This document shows, one piece after another, positions 1 through 9,679 of a stretch of 64,000 nt of DNA. Made by a program: the position numbers and the translations under genes. The DNA is taken from NCBI GenBank assembly GCA_033558025.1, contig JAUCEF010000007.1:5952001-6016000 (forward strand), written 5' to 3'. Source of the DNA: Phytophthora sp. 'mugwort' (Eukaryota; Oomycota; Peronosporomycetes; Peronosporales; Peronosporaceae). The notes under the pieces are model-generated. The model saw nothing but the letters and a program-made list of their open reading frames with translations. It was not told the origin of the DNA and ran no database searches. The number at the start of each line of letters is the position of its first letter. The first letter of the stretch is position 1.

Positions 1-588
1 ATCCCAGTCTTCATACGTCCCATCATTAATCACACATATTTCTTTAAAAAGACTGTACACGAGCGCTTCTCGTCTCCTCGTAGCTTCGGATAACGCTGCT
101 TCCAGCTGGATAATATCTTCATCCACTGTAATGATCTGTGCGAAACTGCGTGTAGCTCTGCTATTGTAGTCAGCCACTCATCTCTTGGTGCTTCTCGGGG
201 AGCAGCTTTCATATGCTGCTGTTACCGAGTCGAACATCTCCTGTTCCTTTACTTCTCTTACGGGGGCTTCCTGTTCACCAGGTGCGTCCTCCCGCTGATT
301 CGCTGTTTGCTGTCCTTGCTACTCCACTACCGGCCTCTGTTCCGTTTTTTGCTCAGTTGCCGTCGTGTCATGAGCTGGCATCTCCTGCTCCTCCGTCCCC
401 TCAGCTGCTGTGTCAATCTACTGCGATTGTGGCGTATCCGCTATGATTGAGTCCTGACTGAGCCCGATTCGTGAGTTGCGCTCCTCTGCTTGCTGCTTTC
501 ACTGCTGTTCCTCTGGAATGCCTGGGTCAGGTGGCTCCGCCTCCACTCCCGGAGGCCTGCCCCGCTCCAACTCCATTGAGCTGCTCAT
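1..588 (-). pseudogene. decayed Gln/Glu-rich reading frame running off the left edge
   Basis: One minus-strand frame beginning at an ATG at 588 (MSSSMELERG...) stays coding-like to base 1 but is broken by four in-frame stops, two TGA and two TAG. It encodes a Pro/Glu/Gln-rich N-terminal part. This is followed by a helical, probably coiled-coil segment at about 30-190 (...IIQLEAALSEATRRREALV...) ending in DGTYEDWD at the window edge. I do not recognise the family. The composition and coiled coil would fit a retroelement gag N-terminus. The frame continues outside the window, so length and identity are open. Confidence 0.45.
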
Positions 589-1212
589 TGCCCTCGTTGG
601 CCGTGGAAGGATTACTATACTCAGATCTAGTTGAATTCGAGCCAGTTCCGCGTACTCTTTCTACTCCAGATCCTGGCAGCTAAAACTGGGTTGTCAGGGC
701 TTCGCTCTCTGCATTGCTAAATCGGAAGTGTTCTGTGCGTCATAAAGGAAATGCCGGTATAGCGGATACGACTGGAGCCAAAAAAGGAAAAAAAAACAGT
801 ATGCTACGGACGCGCGAGAAAAAAATATTCTCAGCTGTTCCGCCGCCCAGGAAGAGTATGCACGTTCACTCGTGTGCAATGCTATCGCTACGTATCCTTA
901 CGCCGTCACTTTAGCAGTATTCGAAGCCGGACAATCCAGCCACTTAACGTCCACCTGGTAGTAACGGCCTAGCAATCCACAGCCCCCCTCCCTTTTTTAC
1001 CCGCCCGCTATGCAATACAACGAGACACATACTGCGCAAGTGTACGCATGCAAGACATGCACTACAACGCATTCCGGGTCCCTGGCTCAGCTCAGCTAGG
1101 GCTTGACGCGGCGAAGAGCATGCAGCTCGTTTCAGTGGAGCTCCTCGTCATGGGCATAAGCATCGAACAGTGGCTGCCATTTGGGCCAATGGTCTCACTT
1201 AGTTTAGAGTAG
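589..1212. other. no gene seen
   Basis: I find no convincing reading frame, RNA gene or repeat pair in this stretch. It is probably part of the same decayed repeat-rich margin as the flanking pseudogene and hAT remnant. Confidence 0.4.
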
Positions 1213-2066
1213 TATTAATAGGCATATCTTAAATAGGCGGTGTGCTACAAAAGCCATAAAACGTATTCTAAGATCTTGAAAACGCCTATTGTCATACACC
1301 TGGGCTGAGACAGTATTCAGGTGATACAGGAAGCTAAAAACAACTTCAGACCGTGCAAAGAAAACCGAGTGCAGCTCTCGCATATGCATGATCTGGCGGA
1401 TCATATAGTTTATTGCAGTCATACAGCGCATCAAGCTCGAAGTTCAAGCGGAAATCACGCATCTGGTAAAGATGCCAAAGTGCAATGTAGGATGTGGGAT
1501 AAAAAGTTGCTCAGTATGCATGAGAACAGACTAAAGGCACATTTCAACGATTCCGGCGTATTCTACGATATCTGGAAACAGCGGCAGACGCTGGTACAAC
1601 CATACGCCAACGACAGCACATTTAAACGCCTTATTGACGGTGCCGACAAAACTGACTTCATGATAGTGTGGATCACTGTGGATTGTGGTCATGAATTCAA
1701 TAAATTTGTAGTCTTTCTCGCTGGTTTAGCGTCACGAACAACAGGAACTCACACCGTGGGAAGTGATTTCAGCTTTCTCAAGCAAGTCAAGAGTGATCAG
1801 CGGGCGTCATTGAGCAACTACGCCGTGGAAGGACAACTGCAAACCAAGCAGTACTTCGCTTTAGCTGATAAATAAAAGATAGTGCGGAAAACACGCACTC
1901 TAACTTAAAAATTGTATCTATTATCGAATACCTACTTTTGATTTGGGGAATTACTTGGTACATTCCTAAACTAAGCGTCTACTTCTAGGTCTCAAAAACG
2001 CCTAAGTATAGATGAAGTTGGCGAAGTAGGCTTAGCGCCTATTTAGAAGAGACCTAAGTATTAATA
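1213..2066 (+). mobile_element. hAT-like element remnant with candidate 8-bp target duplication
   Basis: The 8-mer TATTAATA occurs at 1213-1220 and again at 2059-2066. It brackets an 838-bp segment whose ends are imperfect inverted repeats: the left end carries CTTAAATAGGCG, and the right end read in reverse carries TTCTAAATAGGCGC. Inside, 1321-1875 encodes 184 aa whose C-terminal part (GSDFSFLKQVKSDQRASLSNY) resembles the dimerisation end of hAT-type transposases. An 8-bp duplication is the hAT rule. TATTAATA is palindromic and AT-rich, so chance remains possible. The element lacks most of a transposase and is probably a deletion derivative. Confidence 0.5.
1321..1875 (+). pseudogene. hAT transposase C-terminal fragment
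   Basis: This open frame of 184 codons begins without a credible ATG and lies wholly inside the inverted-repeat-bounded segment. The last 60 residues show the pattern seen next to the hAT dimerisation domain: an acidic-aromatic SDF, a Lys-rich helix, SLSNY, and a final helix ending in QYFAL. The catalytic part and the BED zinc finger are absent, so it cannot be an active transposase. Assignment rests on recognition of the terminal motif only. Confidence 0.4.
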
Positions 2067-2398
2067 ATAAATACAGTTTTTGTGTACCGCCTCAGTACTT
2101 TCATGTCTTATACCCTCTACCTAAGCAATACATCCCATACTACAGTCATACCAAAAACACTATCCAAACTCCTGTATACTTTCATATTGAATACAATATG
2201 CCATCTCCATTGGTTGATCGGCGCCCGACTAGCAAATCCGGAGGCACCGCCCGCCTGTACCCTCGTACACAGTGCTGCATCTCCATGCACGCATCCAAAC
2301 GTTTGGCCCCGAGGCCATGACGACGTCGAAAGACTGGGAGCCAGGCATTCTCAAACGCTCCGATCGCTCGGCAAGTCTCGGCCCGCTCTGTCTTCGCA
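2067..2398. other. 5' flank of the transporter gene
   Basis: There is no gene here. The stretch turns from AT-rich to GC-rich at about 2215 and leads directly into the transporter ATG at 2399, so it should hold its promoter and 5' UTR. I see no clear oomycete initiator match. Confidence 0.4.
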
Positions 2399-3598
2399 AT
2401 GAGCCAGCGTCTGTCGATCTCTCATGCGTCCGTGTCGAACCCTCCGATGCCCATCGTGGCCGATGTCGAGGATAACGACCCCACGGCGGCGTCTAAGCGC
2501 GGCTCCTTGTGGCAGTGGATCGTAGGCTGCATCTTCCTCGTGTGTGTGGCCATCATCTGGAACTTCTCCAGTGTCTTGATCCAGTACATCTTCAATGACC
2601 TGTCGTTCGAGGCCCCGTTCTTCCTCACGTCCTTCGGCATGGCGCTGTTCTCCGTGAATCTCCCCATCTACTACGTGACCAAGGTGTGGCTGCCCCATTT
2701 AGGTCGCGGTCTGTCAGGTCAGAGCATGTCCGACCTTCCTCAGGTCAAGACCGAGGTGGGCACCGAGGTGAAGCAGACGCCACACGACAAGGCGACGCTC
2801 CGCCGCACGATGATCGCTGCCGCCGTCGTTGCCCCGCTGTGGTTCATTGCCAACTTCACGTACAACGAAAGTCTGAACCTCACAAGCGTCACGAGCAGTA
2901 CAATTCTCAGTGCGACGTCTTCGGTATTCACACTGATCCTGGCCATTTGGATCCTCAAGGAGCGCTTCACGTGGTTCAAGGCGTTGGGTGTAGCGCTCTG
3001 CATGGCTGGCAATTGCACAACACTCGCAAAGGACTCCCAAGACGGCATCTCGGAAGGATTCTGGGGTGATGTCTGTGCCCTTATCGGTGCCGTCATGTAC
3101 GGTGTCTACACGACGGCCATCCGCAAGTACCTCCCCGACGACGCTGGTATGAGTGTGTCCCTCTTCTTCGGCTTCGTCGGTCTCTTCAGTCTCGTTGTGC
3201 TCGCCACCTTGTGCATCATCTTCAACTATACCGGCGTCGAGTCGCTGCAAGGACTCACATGGGAGATCGTAGGTCTGCTCTTCGTGCAGGGTCTGCTGAA
3301 CAACGTATTGGCTGACTATCTCTGGGCTGTGTCCATCATGTATACGTCCACGACCACGGCCACCATTGGCTTGTCGCTCACGGTGCCCATGGCCATTTTC
3401 TCCGACTGGATCGTCAACGACATTAAACCCGGATACATCACTTTCATTTCGTCTGTATTGGTGCTTGGCGGCTTTGTCGTCCTCGCCGTCACCACGCGCA
3501 AGGAACAATTAAGTGCCGGATCTACGACAGAGTTCTCGATTTCTGACCCAGCACTCTCACCCAAGTCCCCCGCCACTCACTACATATCCAAGGAGTAA
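2399..3598 (+). CDS. SLC35F-type drug/metabolite transporter
   Basis: A 399-aa intronless multi-pass membrane protein of the drug/metabolite transporter (EamA/SLC35F) superfamily. About ten hydrophobic helices are visible between residues 30 and 375. The first starts at WQWIVGCIFLVCVAIIWNFSS, and the hydrophilic loop at about 100-135 separates the first two from the rest. The segment NESLNLTSVTSSTILSATSS at about 160, followed by an aromatic/acidic LKERFTWFKALGV, is characteristic of SLC35F5-like and plant thiamine/purine-type carriers. The substrate cannot be told from sequence. The N-terminus is short and cytosolic, and the C-terminal tail is Ser/Pro-rich. The ATG at 2399 is the first in frame. 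The stop lies only 48 bp before the next ATG. Confidence 0.85.
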   Translation: MSQRLSISHASVSNPPMPIVADVEDNDPTAASKRGSLWQWIVGCIFLVCVAIIWNFSSVLIQYIFNDLSFEAPFFLTSFGMALFSVNLPIYYVTKVWLPHLGRGLSGQSMSDLPQVKTEVGTEVKQTPHDKATLRRTMIAAAVVAPLWFIANFTYNESLNLTSVTSSTILSATSSVFTLILAIWILKERFTWFKALGVALCMAGNCTTLAKDSQDGISEGFWGDVCALIGAVMYGVYTTAIRKYLPDDAGMSVSLFFGFVGLFSLVVLATLCIIFNYTGVESLQGLTWEIVGLLFVQGLLNNVLADYLWAVSIMYTSTTTATIGLSLTVPMAIFSDWIVNDIKPGYITFISSVLVLGGFVVLAVTTRKEQLSAGSTTEFSISDPALSPKSPATHYISKE

Positions 3599-3646
3599 GT
3601 CATATTTTCCATAACAACCAAACGAATGTAGCCATCTCCAATCAAT

Positions 3647-6600
3647 ATGAAATGCCCTGAAGAGGCGTGTACCCATTTCAGCATAAAGGAGACCATGGAC
3701 GTGATGATGAATATGACGACAGAGGACGTACGGAGACTACGTGGACAGTTCACGGGGAGTTTGGGACTCGAAGCTTTCGTACGACTAATGAAAAAGAGTC
3801 TACATGATCGTATTCAGTCCGAACTCGATTTTGTCGTCGGAGTCATTGAGCTTTTCCATACTATCGACGTTAACGGAGATGCCGTTCTCGACTGGGACGA
3901 GTTTGTGAGCTATATGATGGACGCCGGTCAAGCCAAAGCAGATTTTTACTTTGAAACCCGTGGACGCTCGACCAAACACTACGTCCCGCTGCTTGTGGTC
4001 CCACCAGACCCCAAAACTCCCTTACGACACATTGCGACGCGAGTACAACAAATGCGACTACTTACCGAACAGAATGCTGTGGCATATTTCGAGGCAAACT
4101 CAGACGTTGTATACATTTACGGCTTGCAGTTCGACCAGAGCGATGGACCACGACATCTCTCCACTATGCGTTTACACACGGCATTCCAAGAACATATCGT
4201 TATTGACGTCGCCTACGTACCTACACGCAAGTCGCTAGTAACCTCCTCAGTGCTCGTCCGAGGCTATCTGAGCGTCTGGAGCGTGGCAGATCTGTACAAT
4301 CCAGTGATGACGCATCGACTCGAGTCTATTGCTGCCCACGAACACTTGTGCTGGGTGTCTTCGCTGCAAAGTATCGCGACATCCGCTGTTATTTTCCCTA
4401 GTCTGCAGTCAGCCAGACAGTCGGAGCCCAAGCGAGACTGCTATCGCCCAAACGCTGGCACAGAGCAGCCACACACGAAAATCAGCCATCTCGAGCTCTG
4501 GGACTTGTTTGGGAAGCTTCGAGCGCCTGCACCTGGCACAATTGCTACAAAAGAAGTCACGCGAGTACAGGAGCGACTCAAGGGAGTCACTGCCGTCGTC
4601 GCGTTTCGAGCCATTAATCGCACGTACCTTGCAGTCGGTCGTGAGGACGGAATCTTGAGCGTTCTGGACACGGAAACTAGGGAAGAAGTAGGCACTTTTG
4701 ATGCTCATGGAAGTGGCGTCAAAGTTCTAGTCTACTCGAATGAAGTTGAAAGTCTCGCGAGTGTTGGTTTCCATTCATATGCTGATGAAACTTCCTTGTA
4801 TATCTCGACTTGGAAGAAGAATAGTTCGGGTGGATTATTGGCTCATGACACGACACTCCGACAACATGAAGCTCCTGTGGAGCTGCTCGTGTTCGTAGAC
4901 TCGAATCATCAGCTCATTAGCGTCGACCGGACAGAGACTTTCCACGTCTATTCGAGTGTCATGCGTACGCCGACGTCGGAGCCTTGGGAATGTCTCCAAA
5001 CATTCCAATACTCACCGCCGCCTGTGTCTAACTGGCACTTGCCACAACAACTCTGGAGCATGTTCGTCGTCCCTGAAACAGCAGCAAGTGACCCGGTCCT
5101 AGTCACAACAGGAACGAGTGTCAGGTTCTACGATCATTGCGAGGTTAAAGTCCGCGAAGAAATCTTCTTTGCATGTTATTGCAGTGCTCTGAATGTGCTG
5201 ATTGGAGCCACAAGCACCAAGCTACTGCTCTGGAAAGGCGACTCTGGTGATCTCTGGAAAACTTACGAGTACGCGGGGATTGTACTGTCGACTAAGAACC
5301 CCACAGTGACGCTTTCACAACTTGAATTAAAGCGAAGAACTGACCCGGAGTCTCTTGAAGCTCAAACTCGAGCCATTACCGCCGTCTGCGTCGACGATCG
5401 CGAGCGGAAGATTATTCTTGGGGACGATACAGGTGCCATCAAAGTGCTTAATGCGGTCAATGGGAATGTCATGAAGGAGCTGGATCCCCATACTCACTGC
5501 ATTGTAGACGTGTCGTACGTTTTGTATGGCAAACGTGTCATCTCAATCTCCTCCGACTCAGTTCTGCACATTTGTGACGAGAACAATCCTCTAGGCTTTT
5601 ACGTGCCGTTTGGAGGAGGTCCCATCCAGTCTGTTCTACTGCAGTCGCTTCGCTTGCTTCCTGAGGTCGAGCTCACGGACGTTGAGCTCCAGCACAAGGC
5701 GACAAGCTCGGCAAAGTACCTTCTCATGCGAAGCATGGGCAATGAAAACTTGAATCTCGTGGCTGTGTTGGTTGCGGATCCTCAAGGCAATAGCTTTATT
5801 CAAGTGTGGAATTTTGACGTCAGTCACTCACAAGGAACGTGTGTGGCTCCCCAATCTTGCGGCGAAATCACGTGCATGAGTTTCTTAGGCTCAACAGCTG
5901 AGATCGTTGGTGGCACGTCGACTGGACGTGTGTTTCTATGGTCTCCAATTCCAGGAACTACTTCCTACAAAAGTACAATGGAATTATCATCAGCTCCAGT
6001 CATCAAAGAAGGAGAGGAAGTGCAGTCTATAGGTGCAATAACCCACCTTATCACTGTCTGTGCTGTGGAACCGAGCCAAGAATATGAATCTACAGATGCT
6101 GATACTTCAGCTCAAGCTGGAAAGGCGACAACGTCACCTTTAATGTCACCCAAAGAGCGTCTGGAAGTTAGTCCAAACAAGGAGCGACTTCGACTTGAGC
6201 ACGACTTTAATGTGCACGTATTTGCAAGTGATGACACAGGTTTCGTCTCTCAGTGGCACATCCGTCGCTCCTACGAGCATATTTCGGCTATTGGCTCACT
6301 TAAGACGATGTCAGACTCGTCCGGTCCACGAGGTCACGTCGCTGTATCTGGCATCGATGTCGCAGCATTTCAACACGAAGAGATGACGGTAAGCTTTACG
6401 TCGATTGCAGCACTGTACCACCATGCCCGACTGAAAAGCTTGAGCAGCTCTTCCCCACTCGATAAAACTATGGGCATTCCCAGCGCATCGGTTGCTCTTG
6501 ACGTCGTGAAGTTGATCCGTCAGTGGAGAGCTCATTGTGAAGCTGTCTTGTCATTAGAAATGGCTGTAAATCCACTTGCGGTAGTGACATCGTCAGCCAG

Positions 6601-7564
6601 TGGACAGATTAAAGTCTGGGGTATGAATGGAGAGCTTTATGGTGTATTGGATCACTTTGCCACTCGACGAGCACCACTCGACCATTTATGGACCTTCCCA
6701 GTTGATATGGCGGCACGTCGACAAGAACGCGTGGAAGAAGCGAGAGAATTACTACAGAGACCATCCGGCTCAGCTTCGAAAGCTCTTAAGCCACGTGTAT
6801 CAATGCTGCAGGAGCGATTGTCACTGACAAAACGGGACTTGGCTTTTTCCCACCGACACGTGAGGTCTCGAAACGGCAACGCTCGGGCATCTGACGTGGG
6901 TCGTGCCGTGCGAAACTTCATTCTCGCGCAAACGATCTCCAAGGTCGATACCAAGCGACTTGCACCGTCTTCAGCCCTTAAAGCGATCAGTCAGGACACT
7001 TCCTCTCTACGTACGTTTACAGTTCTAGTGTCTGTTTGTCTGCTTATTAACCACTTTCTTGGTTCAGATTCTGTCTTGAGAGAACTTGAGCAGTTCCAAC
7101 TGCATACGGACGGATGTACAGAGTGCTCTAATAGTCGAGTAGACTCTCGAACGAAAAAGTACGCCATGGTGACGCTTGCAGACGTGAAATCCAGTTTGTT
7201 TCGTCCCCGCAGTAGCAGCACCGTGCACTGCGATTTCCCCTCACCGGGGGATCAAATTAACAGCCAACGAAAGCATGAGTACACTAGCAAAGCAGGAGGC
7301 TCTCGAGGCGGTATCGCTCCAGTCAAACACAAAGAACTCTTCATCACGTCAGCATCGTCACCTGTAGTGAACCGCATGGAGTTGGTCGAGTATCTTTGGC
7401 AGAGTGCGAAGGACTCGAACCAAGAGAAAGAATCGATCAGCAGCATTAGCGACAAGTACAAAGCAGTCGAAAAAGAGGCACTTGGAACGCGAGAAGCTCC
7501 GGACGGCGTGCTGAAGTACCACGTCAAGATGGCTCACACATGGCAGCCATACCAGAAGCAGTAA
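3647..7564 (+). CDS. EF-hand/WD40 repeat protein (WDR49/WDR64-like)
   Basis: The uninterrupted frame encodes 1305 aa. An N-terminal EF-hand (loop about residues 74-85, DVNGDAVLDWDE) precedes many degenerate WD40 blades spread over residues 120-1030, for example IKVWGMNGELYG and TGRVFLWSP. This architecture, one EF-hand region followed by two or more propellers, is that of WDR49/WDR64, proteins linked to motile cilia in other eukaryotes. A 57-bp GT-AG intron (7011-7067) probably lies in the frame. Removing it deletes 19 hydrophobic residues (from about VLVSVCLLIN) that look unlike their surroundings and gives 1286 aa. The C-terminal 300 aa are polar with no recognised domain. Only 48 bp separate it from the upstream stop, so its promoter must overlap the transporter gene. 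Confidence 0.8.
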   Translation: MKCPEEACTHFSIKETMDVMMNMTTEDVRRLRGQFTGSLGLEAFVRLMKKSLHDRIQSELDFVVGVIELFHTIDVNGDAVLDWDEFVSYMMDAGQAKADFYFETRGRSTKHYVPLLVVPPDPKTPLRHIATRVQQMRLLTEQNAVAYFEANSDVVYIYGLQFDQSDGPRHLSTMRLHTAFQEHIVIDVAYVPTRKSLVTSSVLVRGYLSVWSVADLYNPVMTHRLESIAAHEHLCWVSSLQSIATSAVIFPSLQSARQSEPKRDCYRPNAGTEQPHTKISHLELWDLFGKLRAPAPGTIATKEVTRVQERLKGVTAVVAFRAINRTYLAVGREDGILSVLDTETREEVGTFDAHGSGVKVLVYSNEVESLASVGFHSYADETSLYISTWKKNSSGGLLAHDTTLRQHEAPVELLVFVDSNHQLISVDRTETFHVYSSVMRTPTSEPWECLQTFQYSPPPVSNWHLPQQLWSMFVVPETAASDPVLVTTGTSVRFYDHCEVKVREEIFFACYCSALNVLIGATSTKLLLWKGDSGDLWKTYEYAGIVLSTKNPTVTLSQLELKRRTDPESLEAQTRAITAVCVDDRERKIILGDDTGAIKVLNAVNGNVMKELDPHTHCIVDVSYVLYGKRVISISSDSVLHICDENNPLGFYVPFGGGPIQSVLLQSLRLLPEVELTDVELQHKATSSAKYLLMRSMGNENLNLVAVLVADPQGNSFIQVWNFDVSHSQGTCVAPQSCGEITCMSFLGSTAEIVGGTSTGRVFLWSPIPGTTSYKSTMELSSAPVIKEGEEVQSIGAITHLITVCAVEPSQEYESTDADTSAQAGKATTSPLMSPKERLEVSPNKERLRLEHDFNVHVFASDDTGFVSQWHIRRSYEHISAIGSLKTMSDSSGPRGHVAVSGIDVAAFQHEEMTVSFTSIAALYHHARLKSLSSSSPLDKTMGIPSASVALDVVKLIRQWRAHCEAVLSLEMAVNPLAVVTSSASGQIKVWGMNGELYGVLDHFATRRAPLDHLWTFPVDMAARRQERVEEARELLQRPSGSASKALKPRVSMLQERLSLTKRDLAFSHRHVRSRNGNARASDVGRAVRNFILAQTISKVDTKRLAPSSALKAISQDTSSLRTFTVLVSVCLLINHFLGSDSVLRELEQFQLHTDGCTECSNSRVDSRTKKYAMVTLADVKSSLFRPRSSSTVHCDFPSPGDQINSQRKHEYTSKAGGSRGGIAPVKHKELFITSASSPVVNRMELVEYLWQSAKDSNQEKESISSISDKYKAVEKEALGTREAPDGVLKYHVKMAHTWQPYQKQ

Positions 7565-7942
7565 CCCTGTGACTTAAGCGGAGAAACCTGAGTATAAATA
7601 CATTCATTAGGTGCTTGCTGTAGCTGGTGCTTCTATCGCCTTGCTACGGCGGGGTTTGCTTCTGAAGCTTTTCTTTCCTGGATGAATTAATTCCTTGCCT
7701 TGCTGACCAAAAAGGTTTGGATCGCTTGATCCTTGCTCGCTCGCGTCTGCATCGAAGGAAGAGCTTATTTACTGATCGGATTTGGCTGGAGCACGACACG
7801 GTGCGCAGGTGCTGGGAACGGAGCAGCAGGTACAAGGTCCTAAATACTGACTCTGTTGCACTGAACCACGCAGGACTGGACTGAACGGACTGTTTGAGTA
7901 GAGTAGGTCGCAGGAATATCAAGAGCGGGCGAGGCGTCCTCT
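7565..7942. other. convergent 3' intergenic region
   Basis: These are the 3' flanks of two genes that run towards each other (EF-hand/WD40 on plus, sestrin on minus). An open frame of 92 codons on minus has no family resemblance and is probably 3' UTR. Nothing else is seen. Confidence 0.5.
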
Positions 7943-9679
7943 TCAGCGCATGTGGTTCATAACGGCACGAAGGCCATACATGAGTCCAGCCTGCTTGCGT
8001 GCCTCAGCGACAAGAAGAATGACGTGACACTTCTCAGACGGGCTGAGCGTACGGTCAAAATGCGCAAAGTCCTCCTGACGCACCTTCCATGGCGTACACG
8101 CCACTTTCTTGAGAAACAGCTTAGTCGGGCGATTCAGATACGTATTAACCTGTCGGTAGTCGTAGTCGTCGTGGCAAATACCAAAGATACGATGCACATA
8201 GTACCACACAGCGTCACGGTATGGGCTTGTATCCACGCACTCCTCCTTCTGCGCGCCGAAGAAATCGTACGTCAGCTTGCTCGTCAGGTTAAACAAGTCT
8301 TCGAGGATTTGGCCAGCTTCGCCTGGGAAATATCGCTTCACAAGCGAAAAGCAGTGCTCGTCCCAGCTAAAGTCCTCTGTGTGCAGCACCTCGTACTCCT
8401 CCGACCTTACGTCAAAATCCACGTAACGAATGACGCTGCCACCGCAGAACCGCCAGAGCGTGTCTTTCCTCCGGCTAGTTGTAGTGTTAATACCGTAATC
8501 TGTTTCATCCACGACGACCTCGAACCCGTCGTCAGTGCCGTACACCTCGTCCTCTTCAGCGTCCTCCTCGCCCTCTTCTTCCTGTTCCTGTTCAGCTGCG
8601 ACCTCTTCCTCTTCATCCGCAGTATCGCTGTCCAGGCCGCTGTTCTTCTTTAGCTGCTTTAGCAACATGCCGTCGTCGCGATCGATGGTCGAGAGGTCCA
8701 CGCTGCTGCAGCTGCCGGCGTCGGCGCCTTCCTGGTTGTCCACGCCCTCAGTCGTGGCGGCCTCGGCGTCCAACGCGTATCCGAACTGTCCAAAGACAGC
8801 GAGGTCCACCTCCTCCGCGCAACCTACACCCAGCGCAATACTAGCCATGGAATGGGCCTGACAGAGCACAATGATGGCATGCACGAGCTCCGAGACTGAC
8901 CACGAGTCGTCTTGGTCCGAGCGCAGCAGCTCCGCTACGTGGTCGGCAGTCAGCAGCCAGGGGCGATGGGCCAGTAGCGAGCTGAGCTCGTGGAGTCTAA
9001 AGAGCTTGGGTGGTACGTAATCGAGTCCCTTGATCCATTCTCCGTCGCCTCCATTGACCACGAAGTTGTACTGTTGCAGGTCCGCGAGATAGTGACATCG
9101 GAGCTCGCTGGCGCCCATGACGGCGATGTAGCTACGCCACTGTAGCGGGAGCGTGCCGTCGCGCATCATGGTGGCAGCCAGACTGCGATCAAAGAGTTCG
9201 AGGTAGCTGCGGTGCCAGGCCAAAATCTGCATGAGGTGCGTCACGCGGCCTGTGCGTAGGAAAGCGTCCTGAAAGAGTGCGCGCAGTTCGTCGTCGTGCT
9301 CGGCGTCCACGCGCGGCACAGGATCAGCGGGCTCAACGTCCTCGGGTGCATCGCCGTTAGGGAAAAAGTACGATACGCGCGTCTGGCGCGCGCGCAGCTC
9401 CTGCGCTTCTGGGAACGTTTGTTCTACGACGTCCACGACCTGTGCGAGCGCCTCGCGGATAGCCGGGAAGGGCGCGTCCAGCGTTAGACGCAGCGCCGTA
9501 GGGAAGAAGTCGGTAACGAGTGTAGCGTCCTCGCGTGCGAGCAGCTCCTGGAGCTCGTCCGTGATGCGCGCCAGCATCTGCTGTTGTACGTCGGCATCGG
9601 ACACGAGCACACGGCGGAAGAATACGTCGCGCTTGACGCCCACGCGGCGCGCGGCCTCGACGAGCGAGAGCGGCTCCAT
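7943..9679 (-). CDS. SESN: sestrin (PA26 family)
   Basis: A 578-aa sestrin. I take the ATG at 9679 because the open frame upstream has only a GTG. Sestrins inhibit TORC1 through GATOR2, and animal SESN2 senses leucine. The N-terminal alkylhydroperoxidase-like half carries PLQWRSYIAVMGASELRCHY, with the conserved Cys at 195 and Tyr at 197; the His expected seven residues after the Cys is Gln. The AHRPWLLTADHV block and the C-terminal block with EDFSWDEH, HDDYDY and EARKQAGLMYGLRA match animal sestrins almost without gaps. A long Glu/Asp-rich insert (about 350-390) separates the halves. Against the SESN2 leucine pocket recalled from the literature, T470, R488 and E549 are kept, but positions equivalent to T377 and W444 are F473 and D542. 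Ligand binding may therefore differ. Confidence 0.9.
   Translation of the reverse strand: MEPLSLVEAARRVGVKRDVFFRRVLVSDADVQQQMLARITDELQELLAREDATLVTDFFPTALRLTLDAPFPAIREALAQVVDVVEQTFPEAQELRARQTRVSYFFPNGDAPEDVEPADPVPRVDAEHDDELRALFQDAFLRTGRVTHLMQILAWHRSYLELFDRSLAATMMRDGTLPLQWRSYIAVMGASELRCHYLADLQQYNFVVNGGDGEWIKGLDYVPPKLFRLHELSSLLAHRPWLLTADHVAELLRSDQDDSWSVSELVHAIIVLCQAHSMASIALGVGCAEEVDLAVFGQFGYALDAEAATTEGVDNQEGADAGSCSSVDLSTIDRDDGMLLKQLKKNSGLDSDTADEEEEVAAEQEQEEEGEEDAEEDEVYGTDDGFEVVVDETDYGINTTTSRRKDTLWRFCGGSVIRYVDFDVRSEEYEVLHTEDFSWDEHCFSLVKRYFPGEAGQILEDLFNLTSKLTYDFFGAQKEECVDTSPYRDAVWYYVHRIFGICHDDYDYRQVNTYLNRPTKLFLKKVACTPWKVRQEDFAHFDRTLSPSEKCHVILLVAEARKQAGLMYGLRAVMNHMR

Noticed and set aside
2714..3508. 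264-codon minus-strand open frame
   Set aside because: Exact antisense shadow of the SLC35F transporter; composition is biased and no domain is visible.
7952..8653. 233-codon plus-strand open frame
   Set aside because: Antisense to the sestrin gene, whose protein matches its family throughout.
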